This document shows positions 11,321-25,400 of a stretch of DNA of 64,000 bases, piece by piece (position 1 is the first letter of the stretch; each line of letters opens with the position of its first letter). The translations under genes were made by a program, and so were the position numbers. This stretch comes from Asterias amurensis (lineage: Eukaryota > Echinodermata > Asteroidea > Forcipulatida > Asteriidae), in contig NC_092653.1 in NCBI RefSeq assembly GCF_032118995.1, positions 23,703,202 to 23,767,201 on the forward strand. Reading direction: 5' to 3'. The notes under the pieces were generated by a model. The model had not been told where the DNA came from and did no database searches. It worked only from the letters and a program-made list of their open reading frames with translations.

Positions 11321-14300
11321 GCTCCGTCCAGCAACTCCATAACCCAAAACCCTTCAGCAACAAACCTGCAGACATCTTGGTTGTGTCCCTCACCATATTA
11401 CAAAATACACATACCTTGAAAAAGTGCCAGCCTTTAACAGCCCGTCGGTATGTTGTGTCTATGCTCACGCAACACATTTAGCCTCCAGATGTCACACGAT
11501 TTAGTACAGTGTTGGTAACTGTTGCTCCATGCAGTAATGTCTCTTCTAGTTTATGATGGTGCTATTTGTCAATTTAGAAAACCAAGTTTGCGCCAAGCGG
11601 ATTCCTCCGCATTGCACAATTGTAAAGCGCGGGTTTCGAAGAGGTCGTCCTTTCATTTGTCCGCCACTGCGGCGAACTTTTGTGTGCAAAAAGTAATTTA
11701 GTTTCAATAGAGGGCGCCAATACAGCCTTTCTCGATCAAAGTTAGCACCACACCAAACAAGCTCTCCATATTAACCAATGGTATGCTAAATGTCTGATTT
11801 AAAGTGCGCGATGTTTCTTCCTGTATGGTTGAATTAATGTAAAGTTTTTATCTGGTGAAATTATTATGGGTCTTTATCGAATCACGAAATAGTCTCCAGA
11901 ATGTTTTGTTAACTTTTCGTTTTCACTCAGGAAAATTGCTCTTTTAGTTATTTTGATATAGATCTGTACGATTTTATATTTGTGTTTGTTTTTCTGGTCT
12001 GTTTCTTGGGTTAATGTTAGTGCTATTTAGTGTGAATTTAGTATCCTTTTTGTTAAATGTCTTATTTTGAAATCGGTGTTGATACTAAAGTTGTGGCCTG
12101 CGTCAATATCAGTGAAACCTATCGTGATTTCCCCCAAAATGTTTGCTTACGGAAGCTTAAAGTGACCATACGTTTTTACCATTTAACACAATAGTTTTTA
12201 CGTACGGTTTTTGAGGGGGATGATAGGACAGTGTTACTTTAACATTTTGAAGAAAGAAATCGTTCACTTTCCCTTGCCACAATTTCCGAATACGGTTAGC
12301 CATTTAGGTTCGGCACAAACCTTTGCTTGGATAGTCCTATGTATAGGGATATACTTTTGTTTAAAATCGAAAAATACGGGTAATATGAAGAGCAGACTCT
12401 AAGCGGTGCCACCTTCCAGCTAGCCATCATTCTTTGAGGAAAACAAATCTAAACAACTGCTTTTACTTGCACAAAAACGTATCTTTTTGTATATGCCTTG
12501 AGTTATATTTGCACCTGCTCGTTTATACGCTTCAACCTATACTTCAATTACAACAGAGAAAGTTACTGTTCAGTAGGCCTACTGAATGGTGATCATAATT
12601 ACAGTTGGTACGAGCAAAGTACTGCTAAATGGTAAAGACCAGATTCCAAGAATCATATTTAAATAAAACTTTAAATCACTAACTTATTTCTGCATGCATT
12701 GCCGCTGCAGGAAACCCTCTCAATGTGAACATGACCAATCACAAACCGCGGTAGGGCCTTTTCCTTCTACGAAGAGTTTGGATTAATAGTTGTGGACCAA
12801 ACAAAACGTACTTTGAATTAATTTAGGTATTCGACGGGGAAGAGGTTAACATGCGGCTAGTACAAAACTCTCGCACGGTTAACAGTGGCTGCGATAAGTT
12901 CAACAAAGTGGAAAGCCTTAGGAATTGGCTTTGTTTTTTTTGGTGAAAAATATGTTCTGCTACGATTAATCATGTTCTATAGGGTTACTGTGAAACACAA
13001 AGAAAGACAAACCACGCAGGGGGAATCAGTAGACAGTTAGCCGTCGTTCTGCGTAGCGATACGCCACCGCAACCTCTCTCATACCATAGGTTTTTGGTCG
13101 ATTAACCACATTTCACTATTTTATTGATAACCATCATGCGGAGAAAATTTATATACTTAAGTCACATCTCAATACAGTACTGAAATCAGTATTTTTATCT
13201 GAAATATTGCACACCTCAAAAAGCACAATAAAACACTTACGGATCATATGCTGCCGCAATTAAAACAAAGTATAGTTGGAATTAAAAACTTGCACAAAAT
13301 ACCTGCGGGAACTTGTGTTCTAAACCTTTGTTTATTCACCAAAGCAGAGTTTTCGGATTTGAGGTTTCCGAGGTTGGTTCATTATGCATGACCATAGGAC
13401 GGCATTTCATTTACCTGCATTCCCTATAACAGAAACCAAGAATGTCCAGTTACTTTCAAACGGTACTGTATTTTGTTTTGAAATGTTGGCCTAATTCCTA
13501 GTAACAGCACTTCAGCTTCCACCCACACTCAGTAGTTTAATGTGATTCTTTGTGGGGTTGAATTGACCACTGAAGCAAACACGCTTTTCTTGGCAGCTTT
13601 TCTAGAGTTTGTTGACCCATAGCACTCGTTGCTAAGTCTCGAAATGCACAGTCTAAAAAGTTTTGTTAAACTTAAAGTTTCATAGACTCTTCTTTTTAAA
13701 GTTACTTTTGCAAGTTCAGTCAGACTTATAGGAAAACAATTCAGCTACCCTGTAAAAGTTACAATAATTCCTAGTTCACTCAAACCAAATAAAAATCAAA
13801 GAAAGCATTGACTATTGCATTTTAGATGATGATTTGCTGGCCAAACGCCAGTTAAACATTATCAGGACCAAACAAAATTCTGTCCAGCTGTCCTGCTGGC
13901 TAGTTTATTCCTGAAGTCACATCTCTGTACAAATTGCTAATGACAGTGTTGACATACATTAATTATGATCCAAAGAAAAAAGCTGATGGACTATTGGAAT
14001 GACAAGCTAATTGGTACATGATGGCTAGTCACTGAAAAAGTTAAGGCAAATTTTGATGAAACTTTCTATGTCCCAATTAGCTGTCCGAAAGCTACTTTCT
14101 ATTTCCGCGAACCAATTCTTAAGAACACCAAGCCTTAGCCTTTCGATGAAATCGTGACTTTCAGTTTCAATGTAATGAGTTTTCGGGGATAAGTGGAGAA
14201 GTTTTGTTTTTTGACCAAATAGAAGAAGGACGAGCATTCTTTACAGGGGTAGTATTAGAGTTCGCTGATTAGTGTGGAATTATTCTGCTCACGAATACAG

Positions 14301-16815
14301 ATTAAGGGGCCCTTCGTAAGGTAGAGTAGCCTTGAATCCTTTCGATGTTTCTCACATGAAGGAGTAAGTCTGTAGTAAGGGATACACATTAACAGCCTCA
14401 TTTCAGATCGATGGATTCTAGTCCATGCTGATAACAACAATTATGTATAAAATGATACCAATAAGAAGTATGTATTATTTATCATATCGCATCTTACAAA
14501 CAATAATTAATCATTTTTAAGTCTTACGGTTCAATTACAAAATAACCTACATGGAAGAACATTATTCACAAATTTTTCTAAAGCACAGAAGATGTAGCTC
14601 CATGTTACGTGCATCTTTTTTTACTGGTATCTTGCACATTTTGGTAAGCAGATAACTGTTTAGGAATCATCTGCTTATAAGAAGTAAATCTCTTTGAAAT
14701 TTGGCATTGGAATGACAGGTTGATACGTCACTTTGGTCGGTATTCATGTGTCCATCATACATGAGAGATTGACAGATGTACATAACCAGCCAAGCGAAAC
14801 AAACAGATTTAATGGTCAACATATCTTGTGAACATCGATGACATCCGTAGGTTATCGATTTTACTATTGGTATTAAGCCAATAGACCGTATACTCAGCAT
14901 GAAGTCCAAGAACCGTATAGCACGTAATTCATGTGGACAAAATGCGTAAATCGGCTTATGGACCGAACTTTAACACTCTTGGAAATCACTCTTAATCTCA
15001 ATGATATTAGAAACCATTGGTGAGAAGCCTATTATATAAGCGTTTTGAGAATCATTTCACTTCAAAGTTAGAACCCCACAGCAGCATTTGGAGCTTTTTT
15101 TTTAATTTTGTTTACTTTGAAGTATTTTGTATTATAATGTGGTTATGTAAAAAGATAACAGTTGTATTGTGTTATGCCCAAAAGTTGCATCCGAGAAGTT
15201 TCAGAATGTGTATATCCTATTAGGGATTATTCTTCATGCGTGGACATTATTCGCTGCGTATTTTTGCCGACATCTAAAAACGTGACCACCTTTTGAAATG
15301 AAATTTGTAGATGTTTTGATTAATAAGGCCGAACGGTTCCAAAAACCAAATATATACTTTGCGTTTAAATAGAGAAGAATGAAGTAATATCTCAAAACTT
15401 GTTCAGCTGCTACTTTTAATAATTATGTTATGTACAGTTATACCAAATAATTTAAAACCTTATATATCTATGATTCGATAATTTGTTTTAGATGTCATTG
15501 GTATATTTTGTTATTAATTTTGTGTACATATATATTTGCATATTTTAATGTGTGCGTAATATTTAAATGGCTTTGTATACAACCATGAGCACTATTTATA
15601 ACTATTTATCAACTAAATGTATCTTATAAGAAATGTGGTATACTCCAAAACATATTACAAACCCAAAACGTATATTATAGTTATAATTATACTTATTTGT
15701 AAGTTTGTATAAGATGAATATTTGAAGAAAAAAACAAACTGGTAAGTGTTAAGTTCCTTTTAACCAAGGATAATCGTATGTTTTGATGTTCATTCGTAAC
15801 GTAAATAAACGAATACGTGAATATGCATGAGCTTTTAAAAGACATGACGCCCCACTGATCTTGTTATAGACCTTGCTTGGGTTTTAATCTTATCGACCAA
15901 CGAGTTGTACTTTTTAGTTACATCTCCTTGGGTTTCAAAAGCGCTGACCGTTTTGACCCTGAAGTAAGGCCACGGTGCCCCGAAGGAAGGAGAAGGTACA
16001 CAAAAACATCTTATTGATTGGGTTTAACATAACTTGGCGATAAGTATACATAGTACAAACAACGTCCTCTTCTTGTTTTCGTTATAACATAAATTGGAAC
16101 TCGTATTATATAACATTGGTATGGATAACAAAAATAGTGACTGCTCTTATTCCAAAAAGCTATGTTCTGACAGCCATGTGTTCAGAAAATCTCATCCCCA
16201 TGTAATAGTTTACGTTTTAGGGTTTTTATTTCGGATTTAGCCCAACTTTTCAGAGGTTTGTTATTTCATACAGGCCTGAGGTTGATCACGTATTAATATG
16301 ACCACTGTCTGTGACTATTGTCAGCTCTACCGATACTGTATAACTCCTTTATTAATGTATAAACAACAAGACCGGGTTCTCACGTTTTCAAGAAACAGCA
16401 CAAAATGATCCAGTTTGTCACAGTGTGGTTTATTCCAGCCAAGTATTTCAAGAACTTATTCAAACTCAATTTAGTGGAAAGTGATAGGACTTGACTTCTA
16501 GAAGGACGTATCACACAGGCACGTACTTGGCGCCAGCGGTGTTATAAATGGAGTTTTGTTTGAATTGAAAATTAAAACTTGTTTGCCCTAAGTGATACTG
16601 TCAGCAAGTAAAGCCCTAAAAACTAATTTGATTTATTAAAGGCAGTCCTCGACTTAAACTGGACATTATTTGGGAACATTGGGTTACTGCATGCATCGAT
16701 ATTCAGGAATGAAACCACAACGGTTGTGTCCCAGTAGTACGGCATGAGAGTAGGAAATGATATGATTTTGATGATGAGAGTGTACAAGCACGGAATGCGC
16801 CACACAATATTGGAG
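11321..16815. other. 3' flank of SLC6 gene and gene-poor DNA
   Basis: Probably holds the transporter 3' UTR, but no single polyadenylation site stands out (an aataaa lies near 12662). Short open frames on both strands show no recognisable protein and no convincing exon borders. The rest is AT-rich. Confidence 0.5.
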
Positions 16816-17251
16816 TATGTAATACTCGGTAGTCTAGTTGGTAAGACACTGCTCTAGAATTGCAAGGGTCGTGGGTTCGAATCCCACCCGAGTAACATGC
16901 CTGTGATATTTTTTCACAGGACTCGGGAAGTACTGAGTATACAGTGCTAACACACATCGGTGTATGGGTAAAAACCAAAATTAATATTCTTTATCCCCGA
17001 TGCAAATTTAACATCTATTATATCGTTGCGGTACCCGCTGCCAAAACATAGGATTCGAACTGCTTCTAGCTGCCGGGCAACCTCGGTAGTCTAGTTGGTA
17101 AGACACTGCTCTAGAATTGCAAGGGTCGTGGGTTCGAATCCCACCCGAGTAACATGCCTGTGATATTTTTTCACAGGACTCGGGAAGTACTGAGTATACA
17201 GTGCTAACACACATCGGTGTATGGGTAAAAACCAAAATTAATATGTAATAC
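16816..17251 (+). repeat. Tandem tRNA-derived SINE with 10-bp flanking duplication
   Basis: Two tRNA-like heads begin at 16825 and 17082, a period of 257 bp. The 163-bp stretches 16825-16987 and 17082-17244 look identical. Each has an A box (tagtctagttgg), a B box (ggttcgaatcc) and matching ends CTCGG/CCGAG. The 94 bp between them reads as the 3' body of the first unit, running straight into the second head. The whole is bounded by TATGTAATAC at 16816-16825 and 17242-17251, a likely target duplication. The reverse strand gives the spurious GGIRTHDP-type frames seen with such SINEs. Confidence 0.85.
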
Positions 17252-19353
17252 GAGATATATTTAGCTAAAGAGCAATTAGAGTTTAATTTTGGAGAGAAAA
17301 ACATATTGGATACAATGAGTAATGGCGGCCATTTTGAAAATCCCTGTTATTATCTACCTGTATTTTTTTTCCGCAATCTGCTACGGCTGGCACTCCATAG
17401 CGTGCAAATGTCTTTCTCAAGAAGTACTCCTTTCTCTACGCTGACTGTGAATCAAATCTCATGCTTGAATCACCAAAGTATAAACAAAGTTCCCCTAAAT
17501 CTACCCACCACAATGTTGGAATACGCGGTATTTGAATATAAAGTCTATTGTAATGAGTGATGTAACACTTGACAAATCAGTGAACATTCTTTAAAGAGGT
17601 TTTTTGTTAGAAAAACTGCCATTTCTATTTAGAAAAAAAAATTTACCGGCGGGACCACCTTACCCACTCGATTTCATGAACATTTAGGTTTTATAACGAA
17701 CGGTTTACGAGTTTACGAAACTTTACCGAGTGTTTTCACCAGTATTTCACCAGCCCCACGGACTCTCTCTCTCGCTCTCGTGAAGGTTGGTGGAGAAGGG
17801 ACGGGGGAGGTTCCAGTTGGCTCGACTTTTGATGGTTATATCCAAAAACAAGCCCAAACGCACAGAAAAACACACTCATAAAGTCACAGTTAAATTTTAT
17901 TCACCATAAATAACATGTGTTTACGATAAATACAAAGATGTTGACTGTACGAATTCGCAGCTATTATAAGCAGGATAAGCTTATTCAGCAACAAGCAAAC
18001 AACAAGTTCTGCCTAAAATTGTTTTCCAACCATGGTTTGAGAACATCTTGTTTAAAGCTGACTGTTCTAATGGGCATTTTGTATATTTTGTATATCATTG
18101 TGTACAATGAAATGTATTTAGCAATAAGAGACTAAGGGGATCAAACGGACTGATGCTTTGCTTTGTAATTGCTTCAATTGATGCTTTGTACAGTGTAGCA
18201 AATGAGGGAACAACTAATGTACAAAATGAGGACATTAAAAATAACAAGGCGAGATGTCATGAAAACAGTGTGCTCTGTTCGTCTTCGGAAGATCGTATAT
18301 CAATTCTCAGATACTTTGCCCAAAGGTAAACAGCCTATAATCTAAAATTGAGCTTAAGCTTGTACGTTAGATCTCAATATAACATTCCACTGCTAGTAAT
18401 GAATCATGCTTATTAACCATGCGTATTCTTTCTAACACGTTGAAAGGTATGTACAAGACATTAATCAAAATTAATCATTGTTATTGATGTAAAGTCCAAC
18501 GAATGACGGACTCTCAACACACCAGTGGTCTTCCCTGAACGGTCCGTTTTGCCTGTATTTCGTGTACGAGGGGTTAACACCATGAGGTTACTATGACTCG
18601 TGCCAATTTGCATATTGAAAACTTACATTTTCTGTGTGATAAGCCATGATTATCAGTGTGTCAAGGATTTATCTAAAATCGATATGCATGAGTTAGCATA
18701 TCCCGCGCAACAAACATTCAGAAGAAAACTTTCACTTTCAACTCGTAGAAAAAAGTTGCATAAAATGGTCATAGAGTAACATGCGTGGGCCAATTTTTTT
18801 ATTATCTCATATGCATGAGTGCCATTAATATGTGGCCCGTGTCCCTATATTCATTGTTGAACATCACAAACCGACAGATTCATAATATTCACTGTTTGTT
18901 CAAAATTGTACTTTTCAACGTATAATAAAAGCAATTTATGAACCACTGGGGTGGTTTCGTTTTCGTCATGAGTAGGCCGAGAGAGGGCCATTTGTCAATA
19001 CAAAATGACGCATCAAAATAACCCCATTGTTATGTTCCTAACAAAGGCCCATCACGCATATCCCCACATTGGGTTCCAAAACACCTGTGCGGCCGAGCAG
19101 TGCTCAGTACGGAGACTCGAGCTACAATGTAAACACGTTCATTCCAAGTTAGGGAGAACATTACAGGAAACGACGTCTTGCTGTGGAGGAAAACCGAGCA
19201 ATCTTTGGGAGTTTGAGACACGAAAATACGCCGGTAATGGCACCAAACATCTACCTGGTTACTTCATTCATTCGGAGGTGATTTAGACATTATACAAGTG
19301 TAGCAGAACTGTAGCTGGCCAGACGGTGTGTTGATGTGCATGGCTTGGGTAGA
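17252..19353. other. Intergenic stretch before the metalloproteinase gene
   Basis: No convincing gene. A CT-rich run (about 17764-17782) is the only low-complexity feature. The metalloproteinase promoter and 5' UTR presumably lie at the right end; I see no clear TATA box. Confidence 0.5.
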
Positions 19354-19491
19354 ATGGACCGTTTAATGGCCACAATGGGCCATTTCGGCAAGATGACAAA
19401 GGAACTTATTAATGACCTTCGGCTATTAATTTTCATAAGTTGTGTTTTATACATGATCAACACAACCGAGGCGACTGCATCAAGTTTACTG
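19354..19491 (+). CDS. MMP exon 1 (inferred): signal peptide
   Basis: In-frame ATGs lie at 19354, 19366, 19375 and 19393; a stop lies upstream in frame. The frame has a hydrophobic stretch [13 protein letters not shown] followed by small polar residues (TEATA), as in a signal peptide, and ends at CTG/GTAAGT in phase 0. That fits the phase 0 acceptor of the prodomain exon at 27004. The choice of this exon and of the first ATG (A at -3, G at +4) is inference. Confidence 0.6.
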
Positions 19492-22400
19492 GTAAGTTAA
19501 ATGATGACTTTAATAATTGCTAAATGAATTTATAAATTGGCATTTTAGATCAACAACTTCCTGGAGTGAAAATAATGAAATAATACAGACAATGCTATGC
19601 AGGAGTTCTGATAGTGAGTGAGTGAGACCATAGGGAAAAATGGTTAGACAGCATCTTGTAGTTATTCCTCCATGTAGTTAGGGACACAGATAGCACAGTG
19701 CTCTTTCACAACTTTATGTCAATTCAAACGAATAACATTTCTTCCTCAACGAATAATATTCCTTCCTCCATGGTCTGAGTATTTAGCTGGCTAAGATACT
19801 AGACAGGGATTGGGGAAGATAGGTTCATGGTTAATGTTGTGATTAGTTTTTGCTTTAGGCATGGTTTCGGAAAATCTGCTGTGCACTTACAATTTTGAGT
19901 TGGACCATGGAGGAATCCATGGTTGGACGTACAATCATAGGGACTTACATATTGATATTGATAACAATTTCCCAATTAATGGAAAGTGAAAATATTAGGA
20001 CGACTCTCGTTGTTCTATCAATGCCTTTTATAAAATGACCTTCCACTTAAGTTTGATGAGAAAACACGAGCAGTCAGCAACAATGATTTCAAACAAGAAC
20101 AGTGTGAGTGATCTTAAATGTTATGAGTAGGCCTAGCTGCACTCAAGTTCCCCTGCACTTGGGTTCACTATGGCCAAAGAGGAGCTATCGAGGGTCAATG
20201 TTATTTATTACCAGGTAGATGATTGATTGTATTCTTGGTATCCTAGAGGTAAAAATACCATCTAACATAAGTTATGTCTTCCGGTGTTAAGCAAAATTCA
20301 TGGTCTGTGTCGCTACTTTCATGGTTACATGTTGACATTGGTCATTATAATGGTGTAACCTCCATAGTGTATAGTATTGTAACCTCTGAAGTTTGTTGTT
20401 TCGATTTGTCGGGACAATGGGTGGACACCCATTGTGCTTACGGTCCAGTGCACGTGGTGATGTACAACAGGTACAGCTTGCTATTAAACATCCACAAGCT
20501 TGTTGACGTACTGCTTTGTTGTTGTACAAACCCTACCGTATACTATAACTGTCATTAGTTTCTGCATAGGTGTATACTATGGGTACACCCTGCTAAAAAG
20601 TTTCTTTGTACAATTTCAAAGTGGAGGAAAGATTTCCACGATAGACCGTTGGTTTAGTTTCTCCCTTGGAGAATTATCAGGTCACTTCGTATTTTAACTA
20701 CCCTTTAAAAAGTTGTTGTATTGCAAGTTCGCCCCCCAAAAGGCTAAATAAGCCACTCACTTCTTTCCTTTTGCAAGGTAAACTTTACTTTGGACACTTC
20801 GTACCTTGGAAACCAAGATACACCGTACTTCGCTCGTACACTCGGGACGTCTTTAGCTTGTTCTCTTTTCCATTAAAAACTAAACAAAAACAGTGATTGT
20901 GGGGTGAGATACGGTCACTGTTATGCGGTGTAATTACGAAAAACGTACCCGTAAATTTTGCGGTAACTTTATTTGGACACCATGTTCTCTGACAGCTGGT
21001 TTCATTTTTCGGGTTATACTCTTGGTATTAAACTTGGTCCTGTCGCAACTTGACGGCGTCTCTGTAATAATTGGCGACTGTCCCATAACGTGTTTTCAAG
21101 TTTGGACTACCCGGTGCGTAACAGACTCCTTTGTATAGATTCATATACCATTGTTATTATGTTTGGACACCATGTTCTCAGATAGCTGGTTTCATTTTTC
21201 GGGTGATACTCTTGGTATTAAACTTGGTCCTGTCGCAACTTGACGGCGTCTCTGTAATAATTGGGGACTGTCCCATTACGTGTTTTTCAAGTTTAGACTA
21301 CCCGGTGCGTAACAGACTCCTTTGTATAGATTCATATACCATTGTTATTATGTTTGGACACCATGTTCTCAGATAGCTGGTTTCATTTTTCGGGTGATAC
21401 TCTTGGTATTAAACTTGGTCCTGTCGCAACTTGACGGCGTCTCTGTAATAATTGGGGACTGTCCCATTACGTGTTTTCAAGTTTAGACTACCCGGTGCGT
21501 AACAGACTCCTTTGTGTAGATTCATATACCATTGTTATGGGGGCCATGAAGGAACATCACATAACGCAATGAGGTCAATATGCTGTTCACTTTCGCATTA
21601 CCTTTATTATGGTGGCCATGAAGGGACATCGCATCAATATGTGCGCCTATGTATATGCAGATCACTTCGCAGAAAAAAACGAAATAACAAACATCTTAAA
21701 TGTATTGCATAAAGAAATCGTTGAGTGAACCAAGCATAATGGAAATTATAAACTGTCTATACATTTTATTGCCATTAAAGGAAAATGTGATTGTCAATAC
21801 TCTATCTGTTTACATTTTTTTTCACGTAGCAAGTGCACGTAGACAGTTTCTGCTTACGAGAAAAAAAGGTTATTTCATGTTGCTGAGCCATGAATTTAAA
21901 TACAAATTTGCAATGCGGTTTTATTTACGGTTGAATTGTTAGGTTTGTGAGATTCAGCCGTGAGAACATTGATTTGTTTCCAGTTCAAGTGAAAGTCATT
22001 CACTATTTGAAAGCCAAAGTCGATGAACCTTTAACATTAAAGTTCTCTCTTTCATTGTAACATAAGTTCAGCTGCTTTTTCCCATTGAAAATAATTTCGT
22101 GTGCCGTTCCAGCCGGAGGCCTTGTGGTGCTTTTCATTGTTGTGTTTTTAAGGCATGATGTGGCAGAAAAGCACCTTATAAAAGGCGCGTAGTCGGAAAG
22201 ATGTTTTCATGTTTTTTTGCGGTCTCCCACCCCAAAAGCTGAATGAGATGTCAACCCATCAATTCCCGTTCTCTCCTGCATTCTCGTTATTTTTCTGTTC
22301 TAGAACTTACGTTATTAACTCCGCACGTCAGGCAGGAACCGTAATTCGTCAAATAAATGGTTTTACTACTCGTGAATCAAGATAAGGTACTATTTGGTAA

Positions 22401-25400
22401 AACTAAACTTAGCTTCCTCGACAAGTTCGCCGTCTTTGTACCGAGGTCATCCCATCCCAACTAGTTTGAAATAAACATACGCCAGACAAAGCATGTGTCT
22501 ACACAAGAGTCATGACAAGTTTGGCACGTGGCCTGGACAAGGACGTTAGTATAATGGCTTCATGCACAAGGCGGTACGAAAAGAATAACATAATAATTTG
22601 CATAATAAAAGACGCAATAAATGAACACATGCTCCCCTTAAATATGATCACACTTCATAGTAAAAACGTCACTAAAGTCAGCGTAGAACCACGACCTGGT
22701 TCGAACGACCTGAGCTGAGGCGTTCCGCAAACATTATCGTTTGGAAATATTTGAATAAACACTCTGATGAAAAGCAATTTGGGAAGGTAAAAACCGGGCA
22801 AGTAAAAAACACGTTCTTGTACTCCGATCTCGTGTAAAGATGCTAGCAATTTACCCCAATGTTGGGTATATATTAATGTTTTGCTACCGCTTGGCACGTC
22901 TATAAAGGAGTATCGTCAAACCTCTACGTGTATGCTATATATAGGCGTGATTCGCTGGCTGTCTTTACCATTCACTGTGATGAATACGAAATGGTTTCGG
23001 GAAGGGGTAGAAAGCACCCATCGTGAGTCACTTTTTATTAAAATTGCTGGCGAAGAAATTGAGAGAAAATGAAAGTAAAATCAATAAACAAGTCGGCTTG
23101 CCGTTACATTCTCCACAATTTATACAGCACTTGTGTAGCTTCATAGATTCATTACCATGCTATATCAAAATAATAACAAGTTCTGCTTGAACTGGCATCG
23201 TCTGATGCACTTTTTACCTTACTGTAGTCTAGATAATAGTCTCATTTTTATGCTTGGTTGGTTTCAGGTTATAAAAACTAATAACCCAATCTGTATCAAT
23301 ATGCCCGACCACAGCTAAGCCATTGTCAACGAGGGCTTACTATCGTGATCGAAGTTTTTATTTTTAAAGGAAGGTTGTACTAATTGATTGTTAGAACACC
23401 CATTTCGTGAGCCACTTTTAATCCCCCTTTTAAGTTTGACATTGTTTAGGGATTGCAACATAGATACAGTCTTCAAATACGAAATGCTTAATAAAAAAAT
23501 AAAAATACTATAAGTTAGCAGGCAACATATGCCTTATATGGGCATAAGAACATAGTAATGCAATTTGTAATCGCATTTCAACAGAGTCTGACATAATTTA
23601 GAAACAAACATTATGAGTGAACCTTTTACAAACAACCCAATGCAATAACATGAAGGGCTTATACATTTTTCTATAAAAGTGTTTCGTGTTGTGATAATAC
23701 TTGTGATGGCCTTGTACAAGTTTACACTCATGTTTTATTTTTATGCTAGTAAGCCCAGTGTATGTCACACAACCGGTCTCCAATTGCTCAATAAACCACT
23801 GTGTTTCAACGTATAAAAACAAGTCTCCAATCTTGTATATATTCAGCATGGTGTCAGAAGTGGGATAGAAATTTGCATGAGCTATTTCTTTTGATGGACC
23901 TTGACACAGTACACGTCATAAGTTGATGGATGATTGCACAAACTTCGTTCAACTTGTACATGACCTTTTGTAATTTCTCATTTGGGCAGCGAGAGTCTAG
24001 ATTGTCATTAATGGTATCACTATCTCTTCTTGCATTGACTACAATCGAAGAGGTCAAGTAATGGAAACAAGCATGTACGTGTATGTACAAACCTAGACTG
24101 ACACTGGTCTTACAGACCTCTATGATATCATTGGATACAATGATTTCATTGGATAACGTGTAGTGACTTATGCTTGTGACGCTAATATGCAAAGGGTGTA
24201 GACCCCTCGCAGTGCGTCACGCGCAGACTGTCTGCCCCTGGTCTGCACTTTTTTTGTAGCAATTTGTTTTGCATGTGTTTGTTGAGCACACACACTGTAG
24301 TAGTAACACATGGGGAATTTGACTGTGAAGTTTCAACATTGTACAGCGTTTTTGTTGCCGTGTTCTATCATCAGTTCTAAACGCACTGGGCCATTACTGT
24401 CTCCTTGCCATCGGGCAATCGGGGTCGGCACTGTTGTCCACAAAGCACTGAACAATGCCCCTTGATTTGCCAAAAGTGAAAGTATACTTTGTTGTTGTTA
24501 TTGATATATAAAAAATGATAATTCATACTGCCCGATGGTATGTAAACAACTTGATGTTTAAACTCTGTATTGGCAATCATTATTAAATGTTGATGGTCGA
24601 CACAATGAGTTCCAATCCTCAAATCTATTCCAAACAGAACTCGTTTGTGTACTACCCACCCTGGGTATATATGGGCCAGTCTGGGCCTGCAATTGTTGAC
24701 TCCACAGCACTTATACACCCAATGGCAACAGTGTCATTGGTGCCTCAACCACCTTAGGTGTTTCCCCAGATTGCGGAAAGACGATTCCCAAGTTGTCATA
24801 GATTGCATGAGCATGGAAATACCCGGGAAAAGCCGATGTTATGTTGTCACGCAGGTTTTCAATATTATTTGGTACAATTTTCATTTGGAGAAGTGTGGTT
24901 TCAACCAGGTAGATTGGTATGTTACAATTCCTAAAACTATAGCATTGTGAGTCCGTACAATAACAGATGGTGGTTCTGCCACAAAGTTCTATAATTATGT
25001 AAAGAATGGGCATCTTTTGCTGAAAAGAGAGTTCCAGTGGGGATTGCTTGGGACGATAACAGTTGTGGAATGTATCATTGTCAATTGGACAATTGGCATC
25101 CCCAATGTTTTGGAAGATAGATTATTATGGGAGTATTATGACAAAGGTATGCTGGTGAAAACAACATTGTGAGTTTACCCTCTTTGCTTATAGTCCTTGG
25201 TCTGAGAAAATGTTCCACGAACTTTGCCGTAGGTTCAACCGCAAGGAAATCCCTTCGTTCTGGACCCATTCATCATTAGAGTCTTTCTTAAGAAAGGACA
25301 CTCTACTTCACGGACACAAAAACAATTGGCCTGAGAATTGATTTTTTGTGGCAAGCTTTCCATTATATTGAAATGAACAATAAGTGACCTCTAGTCCTCT

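Noticed and set aside
14025-14909. Three minus-strand frames of 61-80 codons
   Set aside because: They lie near each other but do not join through plausible splice sites and show no recognisable protein.
16825-16893. Functional tRNA gene
   Set aside because: A and B boxes are present, but the anticodon stem pairs poorly and the sequence continues into a SINE body. The second head at 17082 is identical in context.
16703-17304. Minus-strand frames with GGIRTHDPCNSRAVSYQLDY
   Set aside because: They are reverse translations of the tRNA-like SINE heads, a known source of false proteins.
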